Source: a virus. Taken from it: a stretch of DNA of 30,465 bases. The stretch covers positions 1-30,465 of the IMG/VR virus record IMGVR_UViG_3300030098_006942, one strand, 5' to 3'. Every line of letters begins with the position of its first letter. Within the stretch, counting starts at the first letter, position 1. A program made the position numbers and the translations under genes. This document shows, one piece after another, positions 15,427 through 25,011 of this stretch. Under the pieces are notes generated by a model, which was not told the origin of the DNA, did not search any database, and was given only the letters and a program-made list of their open reading frames with translations.

Positions 15427-17541
15427 ATGTCAACACTTATACCATTCACACCTCCCCCAGGAGTTTATAGAAATGGGACTGCTTACGAAGCTAAAGGTAG
15501 ATGGTATGATTGCAATCTTGTTCGATGGAAAGATGGTAGATTACAACCATTGGGAGGTTGGGAAAAAACAGTAGGTGCAACTTTAACTGGAATTGGCAGA
15601 TCGATGATGACATGGAGAGACTACTCAGGTAATCGTTGGTTAGCTATTGGTACTAATTCCAAACTCTATATTTTTGACTCTCTTGCAGGGGAGCCTAGTG
15701 ATGTAACCCCAAGTGGGTTGATCGAAGGTAATGTTTCTGCTTTCCTTGGCCTTGGATTTGGTACAGGTGGATTTGGTGGAACTGCAATTGTAAAATCAGT
15801 GACTAGAACAGATGTCTCAGTAGCTCAATCAACTGATACAATCACCTCTGCAGATGCCAGTTTTAAATTTTCTGATTATTTTGCTGTAGGTGATGAAATT
15901 CAAATTACTGGGTTTACAGAGGATGACAATAATAAAGAATATCCCAATTCTCACAGAGTCACTGCAGTTTCAAATAATGTAATTACTTTAGGTCCAACTA
16001 ATGGTCTCGGGAATTATAATTCTGTTAATGGATTAACAATTACAAATGGTGGCACAGGTTATTCTGCAGGGACACTATCAGCATCAACTGGAGGATTTAC
16101 AGGTACTTATACAGTGGATGGTAATGGTACGATAGATTCAGTGACTATAACTGCAGTTGGATCAGGTTATACCTCTCCTCCAACTATTTTAATTTCAGAT
16201 TCAGGTGGTTCTTCTGCAGTTATTACTGCAGATACAAATGATTCTCTAGTAGATGAGTCTGCAGGAGATTCAGTTGTGTTTTCAAGAGCAAGAAGATTTG
16301 GTAATGAAAATGTTGTTTCATCTTCTTTAGTTTTGACTGCAAGCACTTGGATTTTTGATTTGTGGGGAGAAGATTTAGTGGGAATGAGTACTGCAGATGG
16401 AAAACTTTACGAGTGGAATCCTGCTACTGATGGTGCATCCACTCCAATGGGTGTTGCAACTGTTATTACAAATGCACCAATTAATAATAGTGCTATGATG
16501 GTTAGTAAAGAAAGGCATTTATTTGCCCTGGGAGCAAATGGTAATCCCAGGTTAATAAAATGGAGTGAACAAGAAGATCATGGAACATGGACTGCAACCT
16601 CCAGTAATCAAGCAGGGCAATTTTTTCTTGATACTAAAGGAAAAATTTTATCAGGAAAGATTGTAGGAAACAGAATCTTGATATGGACTACGACTGATGT
16701 TCATGCAATTGACCACGTTGGGAGTCCTTTTATTTATGGTAGAAGAAAAATTGGTGAAAGTTGTGGGGCAATATCATCTAGATCAATGATTGCCATTGGA
16801 GATAGTGCTTATTGGATGTCCCCAGGAGGTTTTTGGCAATATCAGGGGTCTGTACAGCCTTTAAAATGTGATGTTTCAGATTTTGTTTTTTCAACGATGA
16901 ACAGAGTTCAAGATTCAAAAATTTATGCTTCTTCTAATGCAGAATTTTTTGAAGTCACCTGGTGGTATGCTTCTTTAGGAAATGATGAAATCGTGAGGTA
17001 TGTTACATTCAATTACAAAGAAGGATGGTGGTCAATAGGTGAACTCTGCAGAACAGCATTTGTAGATGCAGGTGTTTTTGAAGACCCAATAGGAATTTCT
17101 GATGATAATACACTTTATGTACATGAGCAAAGTGCTTCTGAGTCAGAAAGGACTACTCAAACGATTGCAACAACTTCAGCAGATGTTTCTGATTATGATA
17201 GAAAACTTGTCACTGGGACTGATGCAACTAATGATGTTGGACTTGTTTTTGCTGAAACTGGAGGAATGGAAATTAACAATGGTGAAGGTATTACACACAT
17301 CAAACAATTGATTACCGATTCGACTCAAGGATCGAATGGATTAAGATTTAAATTTAAATCAGCGTTTGCTCCAAATTCAACTGAAACAGAATCTGAAAGT
17401 TTTGATATTCAACCTGATGGATACACTGATATTAGAGGAGTCTCAGGAAGACAATTTAAATTACGAGTTGAATCAGGGTGGGATCAAGATTGGAGACTAG
17501 GAACAACTAGAGCAAATATTACACAAAATGGAAGAAGATGA
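15427..17541 (+). CDS. tail hub/stabilisation protein, P22 gp10-like
   Basis: A 704-residue protein. The N-terminus (ARGRWYDCNLVRWKDG-like: AKGRWYDCNLVRWKDGRLQP) with GGWEK, WRDYSGNRWLAIGTNSKLYI and later GNPRLIKWSEQEDHGTW, then GRRKIGESCGAISSRSMIAI is the signature of P22 gp10-type tail proteins. In P22 gp10 plugs the portal-adaptor channel and stabilises packaged DNA. Residues ~190-270 are a Gly/Thr-rich beta-repeat insertion (ITNGGTGYSAGTLSAS; AVGSGYTSPPTILI). It begins 2 nt after the lysis cassette, an unusual place for a structural gene. Confidence 0.8.
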   Translation: MSTLIPFTPPPGVYRNGTAYEAKGRWYDCNLVRWKDGRLQPLGGWEKTVGATLTGIGRSMMTWRDYSGNRWLAIGTNSKLYIFDSLAGEPSDVTPSGLIEGNVSAFLGLGFGTGGFGGTAIVKSVTRTDVSVAQSTDTITSADASFKFSDYFAVGDEIQITGFTEDDNNKEYPNSHRVTAVSNNVITLGPTNGLGNYNSVNGLTITNGGTGYSAGTLSASTGGFTGTYTVDGNGTIDSVTITAVGSGYTSPPTILISDSGGSSAVITADTNDSLVDESAGDSVVFSRARRFGNENVVSSSLVLTASTWIFDLWGEDLVGMSTADGKLYEWNPATDGASTPMGVATVITNAPINNSAMMVSKERHLFALGANGNPRLIKWSEQEDHGTWTATSSNQAGQFFLDTKGKILSGKIVGNRILIWTTTDVHAIDHVGSPFIYGRRKIGESCGAISSRSMIAIGDSAYWMSPGGFWQYQGSVQPLKCDVSDFVFSTMNRVQDSKIYASSNAEFFEVTWWYASLGNDEIVRYVTFNYKEGWWSIGELCRTAFVDAGVFEDPIGISDDNTLYVHEQSASESERTTQTIATTSADVSDYDRKLVTGTDATNDVGLVFAETGGMEINNGEGITHIKQLITDSTQGSNGLRFKFKSAFAPNSTETESESFDIQPDGYTDIRGVSGRQFKLRVESGWDQDWRLGTTRANITQNGRR

Positions 17542-17816
17542 TATTACCTCCAGTTTCAAATGAGTATTTACCAGAAGTTCAATCTGAAATACAAACTCAA
17601 ATCAGGGAAGCTGATGAGAATAATTTAAAAAAAAATAAAGATAATTTTTTTGATTTAACAAAAGGAAGTTTAGTTTTAAAAAGTAGCAATGGTAACTGGT
17701 ATCGTCTAGGAATTGATGATTCAGGCAATTTAACCACTAGTCTTCTTTCAGGATCTCAATTAGATTCTTCTGGAAGACCACAAATCGCTACTGATAACCC
17801 ATATGTAGGAGCTTAA
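17538..17816 (+). CDS. small unknown protein
   Basis: A 92-residue product: charged N-terminal helix (EVQSEIQTQIREADENNLKK) then a beta segment (GNWYRLGIDDSGNLTTSLL). ATGA-coupled to the gp10-like gene. Short proteins following gp10-type genes are common; function unknown. Confidence 0.65.
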   Translation: MILPPVSNEYLPEVQSEIQTQIREADENNLKKNKDNFFDLTKGSLVLKSSNGNWYRLGIDDSGNLTTSLLSGSQLDSSGRPQIATDNPYVGA

Positions 17817-17821
17817 TTAAA

Positions 17822-18844
17822 ATGCCCATTCAACAACTTGTAGGAGGAGTAGAAAATCTTTTCAAAAAACCTGATAAAAAAAGAACATCAACTCAAGGAA
17901 CGAGTTATGACCCTTGGGTTACTGATGCAACGAAGGATATATCTTCTCAATGGCAAGGGCTTTTAGGTTCGACTCCAACTTTTCAAAAAACTGATCAGTA
18001 TGGTAGAAAATTTGATGTAACTGGTCAGGATATGGTTGGAGAGGATACAGAATTTCAGCTTGCTCAAAAAGCAGGGTTAAGAGATATGATGGGAAATTTT
18101 CAGGGTCCAGGTGGTAATTTTCAACAGGCTTCTAATACTTTTAGAGATGCTTCTCAATTCAGTGGTCCACAAATTGGTCCTCAATCATGGTTATCAGGAC
18201 CAGGGTTGCAGAAATATATGCAACCAACTCAGCAATGGAGAGATGAACTGGATGAAAGGGATCTAGAAAAAGCACTTGCAATAGGTAAAAGAAATTTGAA
18301 TTTGGGTGCAGGTAATGTTGAGTCTTCAGGTTGGAGTAATAGACCAGGTTTTGAAAATTCAAGACTTGGTGGGGCATTATTGGGAGAAATGACTGCAAAT
18401 GTCATTGATGATTCTTTAAGAAGAAAAAGTGCCCGTGATGATAACTTAACAAATCTTGCTATGAGAATGAAAGGAGATGATTTAGGATTTGCACGTTCAA
18501 GAGATATTCAAAATCGTCAATTCGGTCTTCAGGACCTTGGTCAGAGGATGGCAGGGGCAAGTTATCTGCAGAATACTGGTCCTCAAATGAATTTTCTTTC
18601 AGGACTTGGAAATGTTGGTCAATATGACAGGTCACAATATCAGAGTGGAATGCAGTTTGATAAAGGATTATTTGATCAAATGAACCAAATGAAACGTCAG
18701 GATCTTGCAAATTATGGAAATTTTCTAGCTCAAATGCCGAAGAATACCACTGGGTTTTCTGAACAAAAAGGGAAAGGGAAATCGGTAGGTGAACAAGCAA
18801 TCGGAGCAGGGTTAGCTCTAGCTGGTATCCCAGGAATTGTTTAA
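17822..18844 (+). CDS. putative internal virion/ejection protein
   Basis: A 340-residue protein rich in Gln, Asn, Gly, Met and Arg, with little predicted globular character. It contains LNLGAGNVESSGWSNRPGFE and a C-terminal hydrophobic stretch AIGAGLALAGIPGIV, a possible membrane-active or amphipathic segment. This layout is seen in ejection proteins of podoviruses, placed between gp10 and large internal proteins. Inferred from context. Confidence 0.55.
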   Translation: MPIQQLVGGVENLFKKPDKKRTSTQGTSYDPWVTDATKDISSQWQGLLGSTPTFQKTDQYGRKFDVTGQDMVGEDTEFQLAQKAGLRDMMGNFQGPGGNFQQASNTFRDASQFSGPQIGPQSWLSGPGLQKYMQPTQQWRDELDERDLEKALAIGKRNLNLGAGNVESSGWSNRPGFENSRLGGALLGEMTANVIDDSLRRKSARDDNLTNLAMRMKGDDLGFARSRDIQNRQFGLQDLGQRMAGASYLQNTGPQMNFLSGLGNVGQYDRSQYQSGMQFDKGLFDQMNQMKRQDLANYGNFLAQMPKNTTGFSEQKGKGKSVGEQAIGAGLALAGIPGIV

Positions 18845-18866
18845 TAGTTAAAGGAGTTAATATATT

Positions 18867-19709
18867 ATGTTTGGCCCACAATACGATTATATAAAAGATA
18901 TTAAAGGGGAAGATGAAGCTAATAAATGGTTTCAACAAAAAACACATGAAGACCTCTGGAATCAGAAAATGATTAATCAATACAGACCTTCTTTTTCTCC
19001 AGAAGAAATGGTTAGGTTAGCTCAACAATCTCAAGGAATAGTCCCTGGTGGAATTGCTTCTGAGGAAGGTGCAGGAATAATGGCCCCTAAGATTCCTTTA
19101 AATGATCCAAGATATATGACAGAAGGACCAGAAACAGCTAACCTTCAGCTAACCCCTCCTGAATTAGCTAGAAGAGCTAGGTTGGAAGCAGAAATTGATA
19201 GGGAGCTAGTTGATCCAAATTTTGTTTCTCAAGTTAATCAAATGGAGAAAGATGCTCTTGATGCAGAAAATAAGAGAATGTTAGTAGGTAGTCCTCCTAG
19301 CTATGATCCTGAATTAGAGCAAATGTTGACACAAGAACAGAGATATCTAAGTGATACTTTAAGGGGACCTCTCGGGAAAGAGACTTGGGAAATGCCTAAT
19401 CTACAGAATCCAATGTTGGGTAGTATAGAACACAATCCACAAGATTATGCCCAATTTGGTCTCTTAGAAGAGCAACCTGCTTTTATACCTGGACCAGATA
19501 ATATTTCAGCGATGGAAGGATTTGATCAATTAAACCAAATGAATCAAATGAATCAAATGAATCAAGAAAATTATCCTCCTGGGTCTCCAGAATTAAGTGG
19601 AGGAGTAGTAGCTCAAAATAATCAAAATACAGGTTGGGCTATGAATGATGATTTAAGAAAATTTATGTTAGAACAAGGATTAAATATGTTTAATGATGAG
19701 GGGTGGTAA
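18867..19709 (+). CDS. putative internal virion protein with NQM repeat
   Basis: A 280-residue, Glu/Gln/Pro-rich, low-complexity protein. It starts MFGPQYDYIKDIKGEDEANK after a clear AAAGGAG ribosome site and contains helical LTPPELARRARLEAEIDREL and a tandem MNQ repeat near residues 225-235. No family recognised. A virion role is inferred from its location between predicted ejection proteins. Confidence 0.55.
   Translation: MFGPQYDYIKDIKGEDEANKWFQQKTHEDLWNQKMINQYRPSFSPEEMVRLAQQSQGIVPGGIASEEGAGIMAPKIPLNDPRYMTEGPETANLQLTPPELARRARLEAEIDRELVDPNFVSQVNQMEKDALDAENKRMLVGSPPSYDPELEQMLTQEQRYLSDTLRGPLGKETWEMPNLQNPMLGSIEHNPQDYAQFGLLEEQPAFIPGPDNISAMEGFDQLNQMNQMNQMNQENYPPGSPELSGGVVAQNNQNTGWAMNDDLRKFMLEQGLNMFNDEGW
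19533..19568 (+). repeat. 9-nt tandem repeat
   Basis: About four copies of the unit AATCAAATG (the first has AACCAAATG) encode NQM. The motif is a likely site for slippage in multiples of three codons, changing only repeat number. Confidence 0.75.
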
Positions 19710-19710
19710 T

Positions 19711-20988
19711 ATGGCACTATTAGATTATCCAGATTATGCAATGATGAGGAATAAGGAGGGGAAGAAAATCGCAAAACCCTGGGTAGCAGGACCATCTCCT
19801 ATTTCTCAGGGGCTTTTAGCAACTGGATTGGCAATGTTAGCTGATCCAGGGTCTGACTGGGTTCAAGAAGGTGGAATTGATTTATCAGGTCTAGGAAGAG
19901 CAGGTTTAACTGGTTTAAGTGCATATAATAAAGCAAATGAATCTTTGCAAAAACAGAGACAAGATTATTTTAATGCAAAAGTTCAACAACAAGAGACTGC
20001 ACTGAAAAATGAAAAATTTTTTACAGAAGATGAAAATCGTAAACTTCTTTTAAAAAGAAGAGAAGATAAAATAAAAGCCTTACCAGGCTTACTTGATAAA
20101 ATGGGTAAAATGAATACCCCTGGTATTCAGGGGCAAATAAATGCTATCCAGGCAATGGCATCAGGTGGAGATATTCATTCAGCTTATCAGACTGCAGTCA
20201 ATATTATTTCTCAAAAACAACCTATTAAATCTGATATCCAGTATAAAAAATTGGATAATGGTGGTTATATAATTTTTGATAATGTTTCTGGAAAATATTT
20301 GGGATCTTTGGCAGGAGCAAATACTGGCAAACCTTCAACATTAGTTGGAATAAAAGCTCTTGCAAAAATTAGACAAACTAATCCAGATTTTAAAGTTCAA
20401 GGGAGAGTAAATAATTTAATTGCAAAAGTAAATCCCGATGGTTCTTTAGGAGATATTAAATATTCAGAAGCTCCAAATGCTTGGAACAATAGACAAATTA
20501 CATTACTTAATAAAACACTTGATACATATGCAAAACATCCAGAAGTTGTTAAAGCAGATGATTTAGTTGGGAATTTTCTGGCTTTACAAAATATCAGTGC
20601 CCATGCAACAGGTAAAGTAATTGGAGTTGCTGATTTTGGTTTGATTTATAATTTTATGAAAAGTTTAGATCCTAATTCAGTTGTTCGAGAATCGGAATAT
20701 AAATCGGCATCTGAAGCAGGGTTAAATGTGCCTGATAGGCTTTATAGGATTTTTTGGGATTTGAAAAAAGGTTCTCCACTCTTGCCTAAAATAAGAGATG
20801 AAATATTGGAAGTTGCAAAAAGTGCAACATTAGCTCGAGGTTCTATTGTTAACAATATTAGAAAATCATATTTAAACAGGGCTAAAAAATTAAATTTAGG
20901 AATTACTGATGATGAGCAAGCAGATTTTTTTAGGAATCCTTTTGATTTAATCAATAATTCCGATAAAGATATTTTTGAGAATTTATAA
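19711..20988 (+). CDS. putative internal virion protein
   Basis: 425 residues from ATG 19711, preceded by GAGGGGTGG; an alternative in-frame start at 19693 lies inside the previous gene and adds only six residues. N-terminal part hydrophobic/glycine-rich (SQGLLATGLAMLADPGSDW, LGRAGLTGLSAYNKA), then a long coiled coil with ENRKLLLKRREDKIK, then a helical C-terminal half (YNFMKSLDPNSVVRESEY is a motif seen in podovirus internal proteins). Inferred ejection/core protein. Confidence 0.6.
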   Translation: MALLDYPDYAMMRNKEGKKIAKPWVAGPSPISQGLLATGLAMLADPGSDWVQEGGIDLSGLGRAGLTGLSAYNKANESLQKQRQDYFNAKVQQQETALKNEKFFTEDENRKLLLKRREDKIKALPGLLDKMGKMNTPGIQGQINAIQAMASGGDIHSAYQTAVNIISQKQPIKSDIQYKKLDNGGYIIFDNVSGKYLGSLAGANTGKPSTLVGIKALAKIRQTNPDFKVQGRVNNLIAKVNPDGSLGDIKYSEAPNAWNNRQITLLNKTLDTYAKHPEVVKADDLVGNFLALQNISAHATGKVIGVADFGLIYNFMKSLDPNSVVRESEYKSASEAGLNVPDRLYRIFWDLKKGSPLLPKIRDEILEVAKSATLARGSIVNNIRKSYLNRAKKLNLGITDDEQADFFRNPFDLINNSDKDIFENL

Positions 20989-23310
20989 ATGGATGCTACA
21001 GAAATTTTAAGAAAATATAAATCTGGATTAGAAAAAGGATATTCTACAGAAAGATTAAAAGAAATTTTCATGGCAAATGGAATTAACTTAGATTTATATT
21101 TAAATTCTGAAGAAGAATTTCAAAAAGATTCTCCTGAATCAGAAATAATAGAATTAATAAAACCAAAGGAGAAAAAACCTGATCCCCAATTTGTTGATAT
21201 TTGGGACCCTAAATATACTGGTCAAGGTGGTAAAGAAAAATTATTATCTGATATTAAATCAACTGAATTTGATGATATTACTGGGAAACAATTATTTGGA
21301 ATTGCCAGGAATATTTTACAAGGAGCAACATTTGCTTATGGTGATGAAATTGAAGCTCGGTTGAGATCAGTGGTTAGAAATCAGATGGGAGTAAAAACTT
21401 CATATGATTTAGAGTTAGATAAAGTTCGTAAAGAAATGGAAGAATTTGCAAAAGAAAACCCAATTTCTTCAATAGCAGGAGAAGTTGCAGGTGGATTTTT
21501 GGTCCCAGGATTTTTAACTGCAAAATTAATAAAATACTTACCTAAAGTTGGAAAAATCCAAGAAGGACAAATGCTTATGAATGCTCTCAGAAGATCCTTA
21601 TATGGGGCTTCTGGTGGTTCTGTTGCAGGAGGACTTTATGCGAGTGGTATGTCTACTGGTGAAGTTGGTTCTGAAGAATTTTGGGAGGATACTGCAGAAG
21701 GAGCTAAATGGGGTGGTTTGACAGGTGCAGTTGCAGGTCCAACATTAGGTTTGGCAGGAGAAAAAATAACAGAGCTTTATCAGGATATTAAAAAACCACT
21801 AAAAGATCATGTTGATGTTGGGTTAAAAGGGAAGGCTGATAAGGATGTTAAAAGAGAAATGCTTGTTGCAATCCAGGCACAAGATTCTGGTATTGATGAT
21901 TTATTAAAACAGCTTGATGAATATGAATTGGAAATGCCAAATAATACAACTTGGGTAAAAGACCCACTTCTTAGAGAAACAATTACTGTTGGTGATTTAA
22001 TGGATACTGGGTCAGTGGGTGAATCAATGGTTGATTTGACTCAGCAATTTCCAAGTATGGGGTCTAAAAATATATCTGAAAATTTCATCAATCGAGGAAA
22101 AGAATTCCCAAGAATGACTGAAAAGCTGATTGGGAAGCACATCGGGAAACAAGTTAAAATTGATCCTGAGAGATTTTATAAAAATTTGGAACGTATGGGG
22201 GAAATAAAATCAAAAAAATTTTATAATATTGCTGACCCTGTTGAATTTAATTCATTAGATTTAATAAATGCTGTAAACAGACATTGGCACAAAGGATCAA
22301 AAACAGAAGAAGTTGATTCATCAAAAATGATTAAAAAAGCATGGATTGATACTATTAAAAGAATCCCCAAAATAAGAAAGAAAAAAAATATTCCAGGTCA
22401 TAATTTTGGTTCAAAACCTGGTAGTTATCTTCAAGGGACAAAGACTTATGAAAAAGATCAAATTCTGATGTGGGATACATTTAGAAAACAATTAAAAAAA
22501 AGGAGAGATAAACTACCAGATTCTCCTAAAGGCTTTGATCGAATGGATGCAGATGATCTTAATGATTTGATAAAAACAATCTCAACAAAATTAGAATCAG
22601 TTTCAGGGGATTATAAAAAAGCAAAGGACTTATGGTCAACAGGTCCTAAATTTAAAAAAGCATTTGAAAAAGGAATGAAAGCTGAAAAAAACAAAAAAAT
22701 AACATCTACAGAAATGATTAAACAACTTCAAGGAATGAGTGATGGTGAAAAAAATATGTTTAGACTAGGTTTTGCTCACAACTTATATGCAAAAATTCAG
22801 ACTCCTAATTTTAAGTTGAAACCAACTCCTGAAAAACTTCTAGGTCTTTTATCAGATCGTCAAAATGAAAAAATTAGAGTTTTATTTAAAACAGAAGAAT
22901 TAGCAAATGAAGTATTAAAAAAGATAGATATAATTTCTAGAATGGATGCTAAATCAAAATCATATTGGGGAAATTCTGCAACAGCGAGAAGACAATTTGC
23001 AAAAGAAACTATGGAGAAAAAACCACACCTAGTGGGTAAGGCTATTGAGACTTTTCAAGACTTGAGAGGTGGTCTTGGTAATCGTTCTGCTACGAGATTT
23101 TTAACTTCTTCCAGTGATATTAATAGAAATACTGCCAGGAATCAATTGTGGAATAGACCAGGGGTTGAATCTTCAAGGCAAACGCTGAAAAATTTACAGG
23201 ATCTTCAGCGTTTTGACCTTGAGAAGGTAGGAGTGAGACCTCAATTCCCTGCTTTTATGGGTGGGTTGTTAGCTCCTGGTACTGCTAGAATGGGATGGTC
23301 TGAAGATTAA
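20989..23310 (+). CDS. large putative internal virion/ejection protein
   Basis: A 773-residue protein. A region near residues 95-115 (QGATFAYGDEIEARLRSVVR) and hydrophobic glycine-rich segments (IAGEVAGGFLVPGFLTAKL; LYGASGGSVAGGLYASG; GGLTGAVAGPTLGLAG) follow a pattern that I associate with large internal proteins of podoviruses. The rest is highly basic and helical with many KKIP/KKKN runs. The glycine-rich hydrophobic stretches could form transenvelope channels. It begins directly at the previous stop and ends 1 nt before the convergent stop at 23312. Confidence 0.65.
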   Translation: MDATEILRKYKSGLEKGYSTERLKEIFMANGINLDLYLNSEEEFQKDSPESEIIELIKPKEKKPDPQFVDIWDPKYTGQGGKEKLLSDIKSTEFDDITGKQLFGIARNILQGATFAYGDEIEARLRSVVRNQMGVKTSYDLELDKVRKEMEEFAKENPISSIAGEVAGGFLVPGFLTAKLIKYLPKVGKIQEGQMLMNALRRSLYGASGGSVAGGLYASGMSTGEVGSEEFWEDTAEGAKWGGLTGAVAGPTLGLAGEKITELYQDIKKPLKDHVDVGLKGKADKDVKREMLVAIQAQDSGIDDLLKQLDEYELEMPNNTTWVKDPLLRETITVGDLMDTGSVGESMVDLTQQFPSMGSKNISENFINRGKEFPRMTEKLIGKHIGKQVKIDPERFYKNLERMGEIKSKKFYNIADPVEFNSLDLINAVNRHWHKGSKTEEVDSSKMIKKAWIDTIKRIPKIRKKKNIPGHNFGSKPGSYLQGTKTYEKDQILMWDTFRKQLKKRRDKLPDSPKGFDRMDADDLNDLIKTISTKLESVSGDYKKAKDLWSTGPKFKKAFEKGMKAEKNKKITSTEMIKQLQGMSDGEKNMFRLGFAHNLYAKIQTPNFKLKPTPEKLLGLLSDRQNEKIRVLFKTEELANEVLKKIDIISRMDAKSKSYWGNSATARRQFAKETMEKKPHLVGKAIETFQDLRGGLGNRSATRFLTSSSDINRNTARNQLWNRPGVESSRQTLKNLQDLQRFDLEKVGVRPQFPAFMGGLLAPGTARMGWSED

Positions 23311-23311
23311 A

Positions 23312-23641
23312 TTAATAGGATCTGACTCTCCACAGACCTCTATAAATAGGACCATTCCATTCCCAACCATTTTCTTCAACCCAGTGATCTCTATCCTCTG
23401 GAGATTTGACCCAATTCAGATTTAATTTCTCTCTGTATTTTATTATTTTATTAGGAATTTTTTTCACTATTTTTTTAATTTTTGTACAGGTGGGACAATA
23501 CTCTTTAGGTGTTTTTGCATTAGAGTATACTGCACATCCAGTGACTCTCTCACAGACATATTCATAGTCTGATGGTAGTTCATTCCCAAAAGAAAAAAAT
23601 GGTGCAACAGAGAGGATTATAATAATGATTATGTGTTTCAT
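23312..23641 (-). CDS. exported small protein
   Basis: A 109-residue product with a clear signal peptide (MKHIIIIIILSVAPFFSFG) followed by four cysteines (CERVTGC, CPTC) that could form disulphides or bind a metal, and a tryptophan-rich end (WEWNGPIYRGLWRVRSY). GAGGAAG precedes its ATG. Last gene of the leftward unit, ATGA-coupled to 23638. A secreted or envelope-located lysogeny protein is plausible; family not recognised. Confidence 0.65.
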   Translation of the reverse strand: MKHIIIIIILSVAPFFSFGNELPSDYEYVCERVTGCAVYSNAKTPKEYCPTCTKIKKIVKKIPNKIIKYREKLNLNWVKSPEDRDHWVEENGWEWNGPIYRGLWRVRSY

Positions 23642-23988
23642 ACTTCCTCTTCATCTAAGTCATAATGCCATTGATCTCTTGGGATTAAGCAAAATGGTTC
23701 ATGCTCTGCCTTAGAGTCTATTATCTGGTCACCCAAAATGTGAGTGTCATCCCAACTTGTGACACCCAATTTATTTACAGGTTCATTGTTTCCAAAAGAT
23801 GGGAATTTTGTGTCATACCAGAAAGTGGAATACTTAAAGTATAAGTCCCTTTCAGCATTTGTACCCTCCAAATATTCATCAGTAGGTAACTCATTCGAAA
23901 TTTTATTCAACACATCACACAATTCTTGCAAATTGGTGGTACTGTTGATTTCTTTTCGTAATTCCCTTTTTGATCTGGGCTTTTTCAT
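23638..23988 (-). CDS. unknown acidic protein
   Basis: A 116-residue product: basic start (KKPRSKRELRKEIN), then NLQELCDVLNKISNEL and an acidic tail (HYDLDEEEV). No recognisable domain. The first 60 residues could be helical. In the leftward accessory unit. Confidence 0.65.
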   Translation of the reverse strand: MKKPRSKRELRKEINSTTNLQELCDVLNKISNELPTDEYLEGTNAERDLYFKYSTFWYDTKFPSFGNNEPVNKLGVTSWDDTHILGDQIIDSKAEHEPFCLIPRDQWHYDLDEEEV

Positions 23989-23990
23989 AT

Positions 23991-24146
23991 TTACTCTCCT
24001 TTCTCTTTTTTAATTAAATCGTTACAGGCTTTTTCAACCCATGAAGATATAAAAACTTTGTATTCTTTTTCTTCTAGATGATTAATTATTTTATTATAAA
24101 CTTCTTCACTTACTGTAAGATGTTTAAAATTCTTTTCTCTACTCAT
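23991..24146 (-). CDS. small ribbon-helix-helix-like protein
   Basis: A 51-residue reading frame: MSREKNFKHLTVSEEVYNKI, then a charged turn and ISSWVEKACNDLIKK. The strand-helix-helix layout and spacing fit Arc/MetJ/CopG-type DNA-binding proteins that bind as dimers, where the strand residues touch DNA. Overlaps the upstream gene by ATGA and precedes 23638 by 2 nt. It may autoregulate this leftward unit. Confidence 0.55.
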   Translation of the reverse strand: MSREKNFKHLTVSEEVYNKIINHLEEKEYKVFISSWVEKACNDLIKKEKGE

Positions 24147-24403
24147 GAAACCTCCAAAATGTATGGGTTACCCGATTTTGTTTGATGCCTTGGAATCTCA
24201 GCATAAGTGCCTGAATCTGAAATTAAAAAAAATGGGACCCCTTCACAAGTTGTTCCTAAATCTTCTGGATAGGAGCAATTATTAATGAACCACTCATCAA
24301 AAAGTTTTTGGTTTGCAGGGTTTACTCTATATTCTTTTTTGACAACCCTGTTGTGTTCTAACCTTAAATTATTTAAGGTCTTTTTATTTAATTTTTTTCT
24401 CAT
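24143..24403 (-). CDS. unknown small protein
   Basis: An 86-residue product with a very basic start (MRKKLNKKTLNNLRLEHNRVVKK) and a mixed C-terminal half (DLGTTCEGVPFFLISDSGTY). AGGGGGAAT precedes ATG 24403. Gap to the recombinase upstream is 11 nt. No family recognised. Confidence 0.6.
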   Translation of the reverse strand: MRKKLNKKTLNNLRLEHNRVVKKEYRVNPANQKLFDEWFINNCSYPEDLGTTCEGVPFFLISDSGTYAEIPRHQTKSGNPYILEVS

Positions 24404-24414
24404 ATTCCCCCTAA

Positions 24415-24984
24415 TTAAAGATTAATAGATTTAGCTAATTCTAAAGCAGAATTATCACTCACTCCAAGATATGCAGATGTTGCAGTAATACTACTTTGTC
24501 CAAGTAATCTCCTTACAGCATCTACATCATGTGTTTCTTCATAAATTGCTGATGCTTTACTTTTTCTCAACGAATGAGTTGAGTATTCATCTATATTTTC
24601 AATACCGATACTCTTCATCCAACACTTTACAATCCTTGCATACTGTTGAGATGTGATGGATTTCTGAGTATATATTGATTTAGACCCAGTAAAAATAAAA
24701 TCATCCTGGGATTTATTTTTTAAATACTTCTCAATAACTCTTTTGGAATTTTCTAAAAGTGGAATTGCCAGAGTGGTTTTACCTGTCTTTTTTTGCTTCA
24801 CACTAACAGCATCTTTCAATTTTCCAGAAGTGTGGATTACATCGGATACCCTCAGTGCTAAGAGATCTGAGGATCTGAGCATTAAATCAATACCCAGGTT
24901 TAATAGAAGTTCGTGTAGAGGATTCCCCTTCACGATTATTCTGAGTTTTTCTATTTGATTTTTTGTTAGTGGCTTTTTTCCCAT
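24415..24984 (-). CDS. short tyrosine recombinase
   Basis: 189 residues from ATG 24984, which has GGAGAG at ideal distance; an opening at 25029 is inside the upstream hairpin and was rejected. It is only the catalytic domain of a tyrosine recombinase, without the N-terminal core-binding/arm-binding domains. Visible residues are R37 (LMLRSSDLLALR), K66/K67 (KQKKTGKTT), H137 and R140 (THSLRKS), and Y172 (TSAYLG). The usual second His/Trp position is Q163 (LLGQSS). The size is like the Fim-type invertases. A role in inverting or resolving DNA, or helping excision, is possible. Confidence 0.82.
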   Translation of the reverse strand: MGKKPLTKNQIEKLRIIVKGNPLHELLLNLGIDLMLRSSDLLALRVSDVIHTSGKLKDAVSVKQKKTGKTTLAIPLLENSKRVIEKYLKNKSQDDFIFTGSKSIYTQKSITSQQYARIVKCWMKSIGIENIDEYSTHSLRKSKASAIYEETHDVDAVRRLLGQSSITATSAYLGVSDNSALELAKSINL

Positions 24985-25011
24985 ATTGCTCTCCATTCTT
25001 ATGTGTAGTTT

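Noticed and set aside
18459-18980. 173-residue minus-strand frame opposite the internal protein genes
   Set aside because: Runs antisense over two well-formed rightward genes, with Phe/Leu-rich shadow composition.
19526-19570. Iterons at the NQM repeat
   Set aside because: A 9-nt in-frame repeat inside low-complexity protein coding; no origin context.
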